Source: a virus
Strand: one strand, 5' to 3'
Length of the DNA: 24,312 bases
Virus record (IMG/VR): IMGVR_UViG_3300042691_002930
Location: 1-24,312 of that record
In this document: in pieces, positions 1 to 6,813 of the stretch
How the letters are laid out: every line of letters begins with the position of its first letter
How positions within the stretch are numbered: position 1 is the stretch's first letter
The notes under the pieces: model-generated
Told to the model about the DNA's origin: nothing
Databases searched by the model: none
The model's input: only the letters and a program-made list of their open reading frames with translations
Translations under genes and position numbers: made by a program

Positions 1-369
1 ACCCGTTGCCCAAGCGTGTTTGGTTTGTTCGCTTCTTGTTGCCCATTCTAAATTATCAATTTGATTATCAACCTTTATCCCGTTCTTATGGTTAACTGTT
101 TCTTTATTATCTACGTTAGGTATAAAGGCATTTGCCACGAGGCGGTGAACTAAATGATTTGACTTCTTGCCCTCTTTATTTAGTGTCATACGCAAATAAC
201 CAAAATTTGTTATCCACATAGTTACAAGCTTTGACTTGTACATATTATGAGATGGCTGACCGAACTTACCAAGCCGTTCCGCCCTTCTGTCTAAGCTTCG
301 GACTCGGCCTATGTTGCTGACTTCATAAAATCCTTCGAAGCCTACGACTTCTTTCCATTCTTCTTGCAT
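1..369 (-). CDS. NUMOD4-HNH homing endonuclease, 3' end cut by window edge
   Basis: The frame is open from an ATG at 369 to the window edge, giving 123 codons and no stop. The N-terminus (residues 3-25) is a NUMOD4 motif, with EEWKEVVGFEGFYEVSNIGR seen directly. Residues of about 75-120 match the HNH_3 type nuclease: LVHRLVANAFIPN, then VNHKNG, then NLEWATRSEQ and an HA pair. Such proteins are free-standing homing endonucleases in phages; they cut at or near their own insertion site and bind it through NUMOD-type modules. The gene follows the 166-residue head-connector candidate by 22 bases on the same strand. The missing C-terminus probably holds a further DNA-binding helix-turn-helix, but this cannot be seen. 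Confidence 0.88.
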   Translation of the reverse strand, partial: MQEEWKEVVGFEGFYEVSNIGRVRSLDRRAERLGKFGQPSHNMYKSKLVTMWITNFGYLRMTLNKEGKKSNHLVHRLVANAFIPNVDNKETVNHKNGIKVDNQIDNLEWATRSEQTKHAWATG

Positions 370-391
370 ACGCTTTTTTTGTTAAAGATAA

Positions 392-892
392 CTACAAAAC
401 CCAACTTGAAAAGTTAGAGTCAGTATCAGGGTAAACGTCAGCGTTGTTGTTGCTATTGTATTCGGGGAATGAGGCTTGGTTGTAGCTCATATAAGTGATA
501 AACCTGTCGGTGTAATACTGCGCTAAGTCACGAGCCTTGTTCACCAAATAGTCAACCTCAATCTTTTCTGCGGTAGTGCTATTCTCGGAGTTGTGCTTGA
601 ACACACCACCGTTGCCGATGGTATAAGCAGCAAACGGCAAATACTCCACCATAGCCCAATGGATGAGCATCGGTTGAAGGTAGTCGTTCACCAACGCCAA
701 GTAAGGATTGGCAAGAGTATTGGCGATGATGTCATTGCTGATTTTATCATACAACTTCGTGCCTGTGTAGTTTTGGATGTGTATCTCCTGCGCTATCTTG
801 ATGAACTGGATAAATTTGTCCGTGTCCACGTTACCGCCAATCGCGGTGTTGCGAACCAAGTCCTCTCTCTTAATAAATAATGCCGTTGCCAT
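392..892 (-). CDS. Putative head-tail connector/adaptor-like protein (166 aa)
   Basis: The 166-residue protein starts three bases after the portal gene stop. It is mostly helical, with a conserved-looking core LFIKREDLVRNTAIGGNVD followed by FIQFIKIAQEIHIQNYTGTK, and a disordered Asn/Asp-rich tail (about residues 145-160). The helical make-up, the length and the place right after the portal fit head-completion adaptors of the HK97 gp6/SPP1 gp15 type, and resemble a protein family common next to portals in Bacteroidota phages. No catalytic motif is visible. The adaptor role is inferred from position and fold guess only; it could be another minor virion protein. Confidence 0.6.
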   Translation of the reverse strand: MATALFIKREDLVRNTAIGGNVDTDKFIQFIKIAQEIHIQNYTGTKLYDKISNDIIANTLANPYLALVNDYLQPMLIHWAMVEYLPFAAYTIGNGGVFKHNSENSTTAEKIEVDYLVNKARDLAQYYTDRFITYMSYNQASFPEYNSNNNADVYPDTDSNFSSWVL

Positions 893-895
893 TTC

Positions 896-2932
896 TTATC
901 TGTATTTTAATGAGCCTCTTGATGGCGTGTCAATAGGTCGTGTTTGAGCCGCATCCCATCCGTTAGGAACGAGCTTACTGGTAGGCACTCCTTCTTTGAT
1001 TGCCTGCTCGGTGCTTACGAGCTTATCATTGTCCAGACCTTCGTTGGGAAGGAACTTGCCACCCTGCCGCTTGCGGAAGTAAACCAAACGCCTCCAAGCG
1101 TGATGGCAGAACGCTCCACCCTTCCACTTCCAGATAGAGTACACGCTCTGACCTTCCGGTGCAAACTGACCATTCTCACCGCTAAAGCTCATCATATCTA
1201 TATCCTCCTTGCGGAATACTGTTCCTCCGTTTGCTGCTCCCACCATCTCACGGCAGAACTCGCGGGAGTTGCTGCTGATGTTACGGGTGTAAGCATAGCG
1301 TATCTTGTAAAGTCCACTATCAAAGCTGCTCTTGGATTCCGAGTTACTGAAGTCCTCTACGGCAAAGTTGTACTGCGTGGCGAGGTGGGTGTCCTCATTG
1401 TCGGGGTCGTTGACTACCTCATCGCTGATGAGTTCCCATTCTTCTAAATCAACGACCTCACCCTTTCCCCGCAGAGCATCTATCCACTTATGCTCATCTT
1501 CTTGGGAGAAATTAGGTACTTCGCTCTTGAACTTGTGCGACTTCATCTGCGAAATAATAGCAGAGGAGTTGCCCTTAAAGAGAGCGTTTGCGACCTGTGG
1601 GTCGAACTGAAGCATCTGCACCAAGAACGTGATGGCTTGGTCAACCGTTAAAACGCCATCCTTTACGCTCTGCATAATCTGCAAAGAGCTTGCAATCTGC
1701 GCTCCATTGTATGATGCCTCTTTTTGGATTAGCTCCTCGTTGACTTCACTCACTTGCATTGGGTCAATGGATTCGGTTTTAACGCCTGTTGCTTCTTCTA
1801 CGACCTCTGCATCTTGTATCTCCGTTTCGGTGAACTCCAAAGGCTGAAGGGTCTTGAAGTAAAGGTTTAGGCTGATGTCGTTGTATGACAAGATTTGGTC
1901 TATGCCGTCAATGATAATCTCCTGCTTGGGGCGAATAACAAGGTTATCCAAAAGAATAGAAGCGGTCTTTAGTTCATCTGCGTTATTGCCAAGTCCCGAA
2001 TTATCCTTAATGCCCAAAAGCATCGGGCTTACGATACGATGCGAGACCATCAGTTTCTGTGTTGCCTCTGCGCTCAAGAACTGATACTGCTCCGCAGCAT
2101 CCGATAGCTGAACGGGGTCAACCGTTGCAGCAAGGTCTTTGTTATCGTTGAACGCAAGGATGAACTTGCCAGAGTTTGAACTACCGCTAAACTTCGTTGC
2201 AATCTGCTGCTCAATGGTTCTGCGTTCTTCTTCGCTTGGTACTCCGTTGTTGAAGTTGATTAGCATAGAGGGTGCAAGGCCGTTCTGGATGTTGTTGATG
2301 TGGTAGTTGGCAATCTCCTCCTCAAGCTCTGCGTAGGGTAGCCCACCTTGATAGTCTACTGGGGAGTAGTAGTAGAATCCTGCTCGGTAGGGTTTGATGT
2401 ACAGAATCTCCAAACCTTCCTTACTCGTGCCGAATGCAGGGATGCGTACCGCAGTTTCTTTTCTGCTGCTCACCGCAAGCCAATCCTTTGCGTAGTAGTA
2501 AGCCTCAACCTCGCCATCTTCGTTGCACCTTGCGGCTCTCAACGTCTCTACGGGGATGTGCTGCACCTCTACAATCATATTGTGGTCTTGCGAGTACACC
2601 ACTTGAAAAGAGCATTGCCCCATCATCACATAGTCAGCAACAACCTTCTGCAAGCAAGACTTTGTGAACAAGCCCCTCATCGCTGCGTACTCGCTTGGCT
2701 TCTTGCCAGAGTCCGTAGCATCCAAGCCCTTGCCGTAGGTCATATCCATCAACGAGTTGAGGATGGCGTTGTTGGTGGGTGAGCCGTTGTAGCGGTCAAT
2801 TAAATACCCGAAGTAATCGTTGTTATCTCCGTATTCTACATAGTCCTTCCCTTGCACCTCTTTTACAACCGGTGTGGTATAGGAGCTGAAGTTCACAACG
2901 TGGACTTTAGATGATGATGTACTCATTGTCAT
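896..2932 (-). CDS. Portal protein with fused C-terminal MuF-like domain
   Basis: This 678-residue protein is the likely portal, the dodecameric ring at the capsid vertex through which DNA is packaged. Residues 1-480 show portal features: an N-terminal Tyr/Asp-rich stretch (EVQGKDYVEYGDNNDYFGYL), a helix-rich stem region and the segment SAEATQKLMVSHRIVSPMLL. Residues of about 540-640 look like a MuF/SPP1-gp7-type minor head domain: YKIRYAYTRNISSNSREFC, GGTVFRKEDIDMM, then YSIWKWKGGAFCHHAWRR. The fusion would explain why no separate MuF gene is seen. The start overlaps the upstream ORF by 26 bases; the third codon is also ATG and equally possible. The gene lies downstream of the capsid gene, the reverse of the usual order. 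Confidence 0.85.
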   Translation of the reverse strand: MTMSTSSSKVHVVNFSSYTTPVVKEVQGKDYVEYGDNNDYFGYLIDRYNGSPTNNAILNSLMDMTYGKGLDATDSGKKPSEYAAMRGLFTKSCLQKVVADYVMMGQCSFQVVYSQDHNMIVEVQHIPVETLRAARCNEDGEVEAYYYAKDWLAVSSRKETAVRIPAFGTSKEGLEILYIKPYRAGFYYYSPVDYQGGLPYAELEEEIANYHINNIQNGLAPSMLINFNNGVPSEEERRTIEQQIATKFSGSSNSGKFILAFNDNKDLAATVDPVQLSDAAEQYQFLSAEATQKLMVSHRIVSPMLLGIKDNSGLGNNADELKTASILLDNLVIRPKQEIIIDGIDQILSYNDISLNLYFKTLQPLEFTETEIQDAEVVEEATGVKTESIDPMQVSEVNEELIQKEASYNGAQIASSLQIMQSVKDGVLTVDQAITFLVQMLQFDPQVANALFKGNSSAIISQMKSHKFKSEVPNFSQEDEHKWIDALRGKGEVVDLEEWELISDEVVNDPDNEDTHLATQYNFAVEDFSNSESKSSFDSGLYKIRYAYTRNISSNSREFCREMVGAANGGTVFRKEDIDMMSFSGENGQFAPEGQSVYSIWKWKGGAFCHHAWRRLVYFRKRQGGKFLPNEGLDNDKLVSTEQAIKEGVPTSKLVPNGWDAAQTRPIDTPSRGSLKYR

Positions 2933-3242
2933 AGCTTGTTTCTTCGGTGTAGACGTTTTGGTTCACCGTAAATTTCTCGTAATCTGTTTGCGAAGTTACG
3001 AATACCCTATCCCGATATATTAGATTTCCCGATGCAAAAACCTTCAAGCCATAGAATCTATTGTTGACAAGGCTGAACGTGCCTGTAAGGGTCATAAAAC
3101 CATTAGCAGAGGCAGCAGTAACCGCAGGTGTTGCGGTGGTGTTTGTTGATTCATCAATCAGCGCAATCGTAACACTCGCAGGGAATGTGCGAGGTATGAT
3201 TACTATTGCTTGTGGTGAGGCTGATACTTGAAGGATGTGCAT
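2907..3242 (-). CDS. Small beta-rich hypothetical virion protein (111 aa)
   Basis: The 111-residue ORF has alternating hydrophobic and polar residues typical of a beta sandwich (AIVIIPRTFPASVTIALIDE; GFMTLTGTFSLVNNRFYGL). It ends in a Tyr/Glu-rich tail (YTEETSYDNEYIII) whose coding DNA also encodes the start of the portal gene. It follows a strong terminator and carries the leader AAACTAAAAGGTTATTT 7 bases before its start, with AAAAGG as a plausible ribosome binding site. I recognise the type from Bacteroidota phage head modules but know no function. A head decoration or connector role is possible and unproven. Confidence 0.65.
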   Translation of the reverse strand: MHILQVSASPQAIVIIPRTFPASVTIALIDESTNTTATPAVTAASANGFMTLTGTFSLVNNRFYGLKVFASGNLIYRDRVFVTSQTDYEKFTVNQNVYTEETSYDNEYIII

Positions 3243-3249
3243 CTTACAT

Positions 3250-3266
3250 AAATAACCTTTTAGTTT
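3250..3266 (-). repeat. Leader repeat C, copy 1 (AAACTAAAAGGTTATTT)
   Basis: This 17-base leader is identical to one at 13817-13833, and a near copy with one extra G lies at 15302-15316. Each copy sits at a gene junction. Here it precedes the 111-residue gene, with AAAAGG about 14 bases before the ATG, so it may serve as a ribosome binding site. Confidence 0.6.
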
Positions 3267-3274
3267 GGATTTGT

Positions 3275-3305
3275 TTGAAAATAGAAAAGGGGCTTACGCC
3301 CCTTC
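3275..3305 (-). terminator. Rho-independent terminator after the tube-like gene
   Basis: On the minus strand a 7-bp perfect stem AAGGGGC/GCCCCTT (3287-3293 with 3298-3304) with a four-base loop is followed by TTCTATTTT. It lies between the 182-residue gene and the 111-residue gene and should separate portal-region transcription from the capsid/tube region. The T tract is interrupted, so termination may be partial. Confidence 0.8.
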
Positions 3306-3327
3306 AACTATTTCACCTTGCGGTAGA

Positions 3328-3876
3328 TTACGAATTTGAACCTACTACAATGGTATCATTTGCACCTGCAAGTCCTGCGAAAGGATTGGCAGTAGTAGCA
3401 CCTGCGATGAAGTTAGCAGGAAGTTGCTCCTGTGCTTCCATTGTCAAAGTGTAGCCCGATAGGTCTCCCATACTCGAACCCGTGACTATGCTGCCCCCTG
3501 TGACTTCTGCACCGTAGTTCAGACCCATCATAAAGGCGTTGCCGTTGTAGTCTTGCACCACAACATAAGGCCGACCATAAGCAAGCAGCTTCAATTCTTT
3601 GTTGTCCTCCTTTGTGAGTTTGGTCAACGTAAGGCTCAAAGTCTGCGTGAAGAAGGTAGTACCATTCTCACGGCTTGAGTTAAAGGTTTGCTCAAAAGAT
3701 GAGTTACCTTTTACCAAGTATTGGTAAGCAGAGAAAGTACCACTGATGTTGGTAATCTCATCGTTGGTGAGGGTCACCGTACCCAAGTCACCGAAGTCTA
3801 CAAAGTACACGGCATAAATGCCACCTACTACGTCTTTACAGGGTACTGCCCTGCCTTTTGTTAAATCACAAGCCAT
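3328..3876 (-). CDS. Putative major tail tube-like structural protein (182 aa)
   Basis: The 182-residue protein begins MACDLTKGRAVPCKDVVGGI and is rich in beta-strand-forming Thr, Val, Phe and Gly. A central part reads FFTQTLSLTLTKLTKEDNKE and then LKLLAYGRPYVVVQDYNGNA, and the C-terminus is flexible and Gly/Ala-rich. Size, composition and isolation between two terminators suit an abundant virion protein such as a tail tube subunit. I recall similar proteins annotated as structural in Bacteroidota phages. It directly follows the capsid gene, so a capsid decoration protein is the main alternative. The start ATG has an A-rich leader (AAAACAAAGAAACA), as does the capsid gene. Confidence 0.6.
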   Translation of the reverse strand: MACDLTKGRAVPCKDVVGGIYAVYFVDFGDLGTVTLTNDEITNISGTFSAYQYLVKGNSSFEQTFNSSRENGTTFFTQTLSLTLTKLTKEDNKELKLLAYGRPYVVVQDYNGNAFMMGLNYGAEVTGGSIVTGSSMGDLSGYTLTMEAQEQLPANFIAGATTANPFAGLAGANDTIVVGSNS

Positions 3877-3892
3877 TGTTTCTTTGTTTTAT

Positions 3893-3936
3893 TAGAATTA
3901 AAAAAGAGGGCGAGGACATAGCCCAAGCCCCCTCTT
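3893..3936 (-). terminator. Rho-independent terminator after the capsid gene
   Basis: On the minus strand AAGAGGG (3930-3936) pairs perfectly with CCCTCTT (3904-3910) around a 19-base interior that contains a second GGGC/GCCC pairing option. It is followed by TTTTTAATTCTAAT. It lies 19 bases past the capsid stop codon. It probably sets a high capsid level with partial read-through into the next gene. Confidence 0.75.
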
Positions 3937-3954
3937 GATTTACATTAACTCGGA

Positions 3955-4881
3955 TTAAGAGTAAAGGACTACGTCTGAACCGATACCGTACTGAACTCCT
4001 GCGAAGAAGCGAAGGATAACACGGATATTGTCTGAACCGTCAAGGTCAGCCATATCAAGTACACGAACCTCGTTACGCTCGTTCAAAAGACCAGTTCCGA
4101 AGAATAGGTTTGAAGATTGAGCAGCAACCATCTTGTTTGAAGGAAGGCCGTTTGCCATAGCAACGCGGATGCCATCAAAGAACAAGTCTCCGTTACCATA
4201 CCAAGTAGTGCCTTTATTGTCAACACCATTCGCTCCAAGACCTGAAGTTCCGAATCCACCAAGCGCACGGACATAAGCCTTTGCTACGTTTTGTGGAACG
4301 TAGATGGTCAAGTCCTCCTTGCCGTAAAGGGCAGATGGGATAGCGTCTACAACTTTGCCAAGCTCGGTGATTACGTTAGCAGCAGTCACGGTGGTGGCAG
4401 TTACGTCAATAACGTCAGAGTCAGCAGTCATCAATGAAAGGAATCCAGAGAACTCACCTGCACTTGCGGCAGTACCGTTCCAAATGTTCTGCTCAATCTT
4501 TTGGGCAGTCTTGGCAGCAACGTGAGCGATAAGGAAGTCGGCAAAAGAAGCAGGGATGCTATCGTAAGCAGAGAAGCCCATCTGACCACCAATCCAAGAA
4601 TCGTAGTAGTCCTTCTTGCAAAGCTGCAAGTTCACTTGAAATGGCTCAACCTCAAGAATGCGGTCAGTCAAAGTCAAGGTAGAAGTTGCATCAAAATCAC
4701 AAGTGGCATCTTTTACGATGTCATTGGTGTTCACCTTCTGAAGGGTGGTGCGGTAGTTTACGTTTGGAAGAATCTCAACGAGACCCTTGTCAAGCGTGTC
4801 AGCAGAAAGTAATGCAGCAGAGATGTACTTGCTTGCAAACGCTCCTGCATAGTTCGTGGTGATTGAAGTAGTTGTTGCCAT
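3955..4881 (-). CDS. Major capsid protein, HK97-fold-like
   Basis: The 308-residue protein is the likely shell subunit. It has an N-terminal arm (MATTTSITTNYAGAFASKYI), a P-domain-like helix (FADFLIAHVAAKTAQKIEQN), an E-loop-like beta region (LEVEPFQVNLQLCKKDYYDS) and an A-domain-like C-terminal half. That half includes LTIYVPQNVAKAYVRAL, the turn region GDLFFDGIRVAMANGLP and the end NIRVILRFFAGVQYGIGSDV. No separate cleaved delta domain is obvious, which fits the separate scaffold-like gene just upstream, 10 bases away. The leader is A-rich (AAATAACAAATAAACA), as for strongly expressed Bacteroidota genes, and a terminator follows. The call rests on fold-like features, gene order and family resemblance. 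Confidence 0.82.
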   Translation of the reverse strand: MATTTSITTNYAGAFASKYISAALLSADTLDKGLVEILPNVNYRTTLQKVNTNDIVKDATCDFDATSTLTLTDRILEVEPFQVNLQLCKKDYYDSWIGGQMGFSAYDSIPASFADFLIAHVAAKTAQKIEQNIWNGTAASAGEFSGFLSLMTADSDVIDVTATTVTAANVITELGKVVDAIPSALYGKEDLTIYVPQNVAKAYVRALGGFGTSGLGANGVDNKGTTWYGNGDLFFDGIRVAMANGLPSNKMVAAQSSNLFFGTGLLNERNEVRVLDMADLDGSDNIRVILRFFAGVQYGIGSDVVLYS

Positions 4882-4891
4882 TGTTTATTTG

Positions 4892-5470
4892 TTATTTATT
4901 CATTCGTGCAAGGACTCGGTCAATCGTCTTTTCGGGGCGATTAGAACTCATCTTTTGGACTTGCTTTGTTTCGGGGTTGTGCTTGATAGGCTTCGCAGCA
5001 GGAGCAGCAGATAGTTCAGCTTTGATAGCTGACATCTCCTCCTTCTTGGCGTATGAACCCATCTCCTCACGCATTGCTTTCATCTCCTCACGCATCATCG
5101 CAACTTCTTCGAGAACTTTCTCAATGATTGCGACAACCGCAGGAGCTTCTTCTTTTACTTCCATTTCGGCAAGTTCAGTAGCTTCTTCGGCTTGTGCCTC
5201 AACTTCTTCAGCCGCTTCTTCAGCAGCTTCTTTAATTTCAGCGATTACGCCTTCTTCTTCAATGACCAATACACGGCCATCTTCAAGTAGGTGTTCGCCA
5301 ACTGGAGCAGCAACTCGGTCTTCGCCACTAATGACAAATACTTCGTTGCCTGCTTCAAATGATTCAGCCTCAAGAACTGCTCCGTTCTCAAGTGTCATTT
5401 GCGCAAACTGAACTTCACGGATGGAGGACAGCTCGGCAAGGATGCGGTTAAGGATATTGTTTGCTTTCAT
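4892..5470 (-). CDS. Scaffolding-like acidic coiled-coil protein (192 aa)
   Basis: The 192-residue protein has a small beta domain (residues of about 25-75, including LENGAVLEAESFEAGNEVFV and LLEDGRVLVIEEE). Next comes a very acidic, Ala/Glu-rich helical stretch (about 78-115) and a Met/Glu/Lys coiled coil (MMREEMKAMREEMGSYAKKE). The C-terminus is basic and flexible (RPEKTIDRVLARMNK). A long acidic helix with a basic tail is the classical layout of capsid scaffolds, and the gene sits directly before the capsid gene and after the protease. Scaffold function is inferred; no catalytic residues are seen. Confidence 0.72.
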   Translation of the reverse strand: MKANNILNRILAELSSIREVQFAQMTLENGAVLEAESFEAGNEVFVISGEDRVAAPVGEHLLEDGRVLVIEEEGVIAEIKEAAEEAAEEVEAQAEEATELAEMEVKEEAPAVVAIIEKVLEEVAMMREEMKAMREEMGSYAKKEEMSAIKAELSAAPAAKPIKHNPETKQVQKMSSNRPEKTIDRVLARMNK

Positions 5471-5510
5471 ATCTAACTAATTAAAGGGGTTTTGATTATT
5501 TGTAACATTT

Positions 5511-5735
5511 TTATAGGTCTTGCCATAGCGTATTGGTGGACTCCCATCGGGTGTTGATGGTCTGCCACTCCTCGCCTCGTATCCTAACGCTTATGCCTTG
5601 ACCCACTAAAGCACCAACGCCTTGTGCCTGCAATGAGCCATCGCAGCAGTTGGACTTGTAGGTGTTGTCTTTGCATAAGCACCCACGCCTTCCACCTCTC
5701 GGTGAAGCTACGGGGAGTTTCTGTGGTCTATACAT
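5511..5735 (-). CDS. Small Cys-rich protein with Trp-heptad tail (74 aa)
   Basis: This 74-residue ORF overlaps the end of the protease gene by 8 bases. Its N-terminal half has a tight Cys cluster in the context GGRRGCLCKDNTYKSNCCDG, suitable for metal binding or disulfides, followed by LQAQGVGALVGQG. The last 20 residues carry Trp at exact seven-residue spacing (EEWQTINTRWESTNTLWQ). I recall similar small proteins with a GCLCKDxTY core in Bacteroidota phage head modules, function unknown. Position between protease and scaffold suggests a virion or assembly role. Confidence 0.7.
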   Translation of the reverse strand: MYRPQKLPVASPRGGRRGCLCKDNTYKSNCCDGSLQAQGVGALVGQGISVRIRGEEWQTINTRWESTNTLWQDL

Positions 5736-6813
5736 TCTTTAGGTCTTCTTTATGGTATAGGTACTCGCTATCTTCGGTATGGGTTGCACCAGTCATAAGT
5801 CTGCCATCGGCATCCTTGTGCGTTAAACCGGTGTAGAGTTTGCCGTCTGCGGTGTAGTGAGGTACGCCTACTGCAAGTTCAATCTTGCCAAGTTCTTTGA
5901 GCTTGGATTCTGCCCATCGCTTGCCTGCAAGACCTCCCCATAGCAGGAACGATATTGTGCCACAGGCTTCGCTATTGCTTTCATCGTAGTATTCTTCGGC
6001 TCTTGATAGGTATGAGTACATCCGTGTGATGGTCTCTACGCTCACAGGCTTGCCCTGTGCGAGCTGCTGCGCCCTTACCTTACCGACAGGCGTTGCACAC
6101 TTGTTGCCGTTCTTCTCGTTTAGCTCAATGCCACGCTTGGCGTTGTCCTTCACCGCATCGGGGTAGTCGGCATAAGATTCCATCTCTATGCGCTTGCCCG
6201 TCTTTTTGCGCCCATCTCTTTTGATGATAGCGACAATCTGCGATAGCATCAACGCTGCTTCCTGCTCCTCTATTTGTGCCATCTCTTGCTTGGCAAGGTT
6301 TAGCTTGTCCACAAAATACCCCTCAATGCTAAAGCCTTTGACCTTTCCCGTCTTGACAAAGTTTGTCCAAATCTCTGGGTTGTTGACTTTCATAGATACC
6401 ATCCACGTTCCAACAGGCAAATCAAAGCCGTACTTCTTGCTCTTGTCGTGGACTTCATCTTCTATAATCCACGACTCTACAACCGTCAATCCGTTGATGC
6501 CTACTTCGTGTTCAAGCGTAGCGTTGTTCTGCTTGGACTTCTGAAAGAACATCTCGCTTGCTTTGCGAATGGTGGCTTCGCTGAAGTAAACGTAGAACTC
6601 CTCTTGCCCCTCTGCTCGGTAGATGGGCTTATTAGGTACGAGTGCTGCTCCCATAAGGATGCGCTTCTCATCGCTCTGCGTAGCGAACTCAACCCGTTGT
6701 GAGTTCAGCGCAATGAAGTCCTCCTCAATAGCAGGATATTCTACAAGGGAGATTGCGTCAATGCCCGTGAGCAGCATTGATTCATCAAGTATTAGTTCAA
6801 TTAGTTTCATCAT
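5728..6813 (-). CDS. XkdF-like prohead protease with extra C-terminal domain
   Basis: This 361-residue protein is the likely capsid maturation protease. Residues of about 48-168 match the XkdF/prohead serine protease type: RILMGAALVPNKPIYR, then LEHEVGINGLTVVESWIIED, and KVKGFSIEGYFVD. His102 and Ser162 are the candidate catalytic pair. Residues of about 213-310 form a second helical domain (YADYPDAVKDNAKRGIELNE; VETITRMYSYLSRAEEYY; TISFLLWGGLAGKRWAESKL). I know this domain as a frequent fusion partner of phage proteases, function unknown. The C-terminus holds two tandem copies of a DG-x-L-x-TG-x-TH motif. The start overlaps the tape measure stop as ATGATGA. The following genes are a Cys-rich protein, the scaffold and the capsid protein. 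Confidence 0.82.
   Translation of the reverse strand: MMKLIELILDESMLLTGIDAISLVEYPAIEEDFIALNSQRVEFATQSDEKRILMGAALVPNKPIYRAEGQEEFYVYFSEATIRKASEMFFQKSKQNNATLEHEVGINGLTVVESWIIEDEVHDKSKKYGFDLPVGTWMVSMKVNNPEIWTNFVKTGKVKGFSIEGYFVDKLNLAKQEMAQIEEQEAALMLSQIVAIIKRDGRKKTGKRIEMESYADYPDAVKDNAKRGIELNEKNGNKCATPVGKVRAQQLAQGKPVSVETITRMYSYLSRAEEYYDESNSEACGTISFLLWGGLAGKRWAESKLKELGKIELAVGVPHYTADGKLYTGLTHKDADGRLMTGATHTEDSEYLYHKEDLKNV

Noticed and set aside
944-1447. 167-codon plus-strand frame opposite the portal gene
   Set aside because: Antisense to the conserved-looking MuF-like region; no start signal and no recognisable protein character.
4872-5411. 179-codon plus-strand frame opposite the scaffold gene
   Set aside because: Its Ser/Ala/Thr-rich product mirrors the Glu/Ala codons of the scaffold-like gene.
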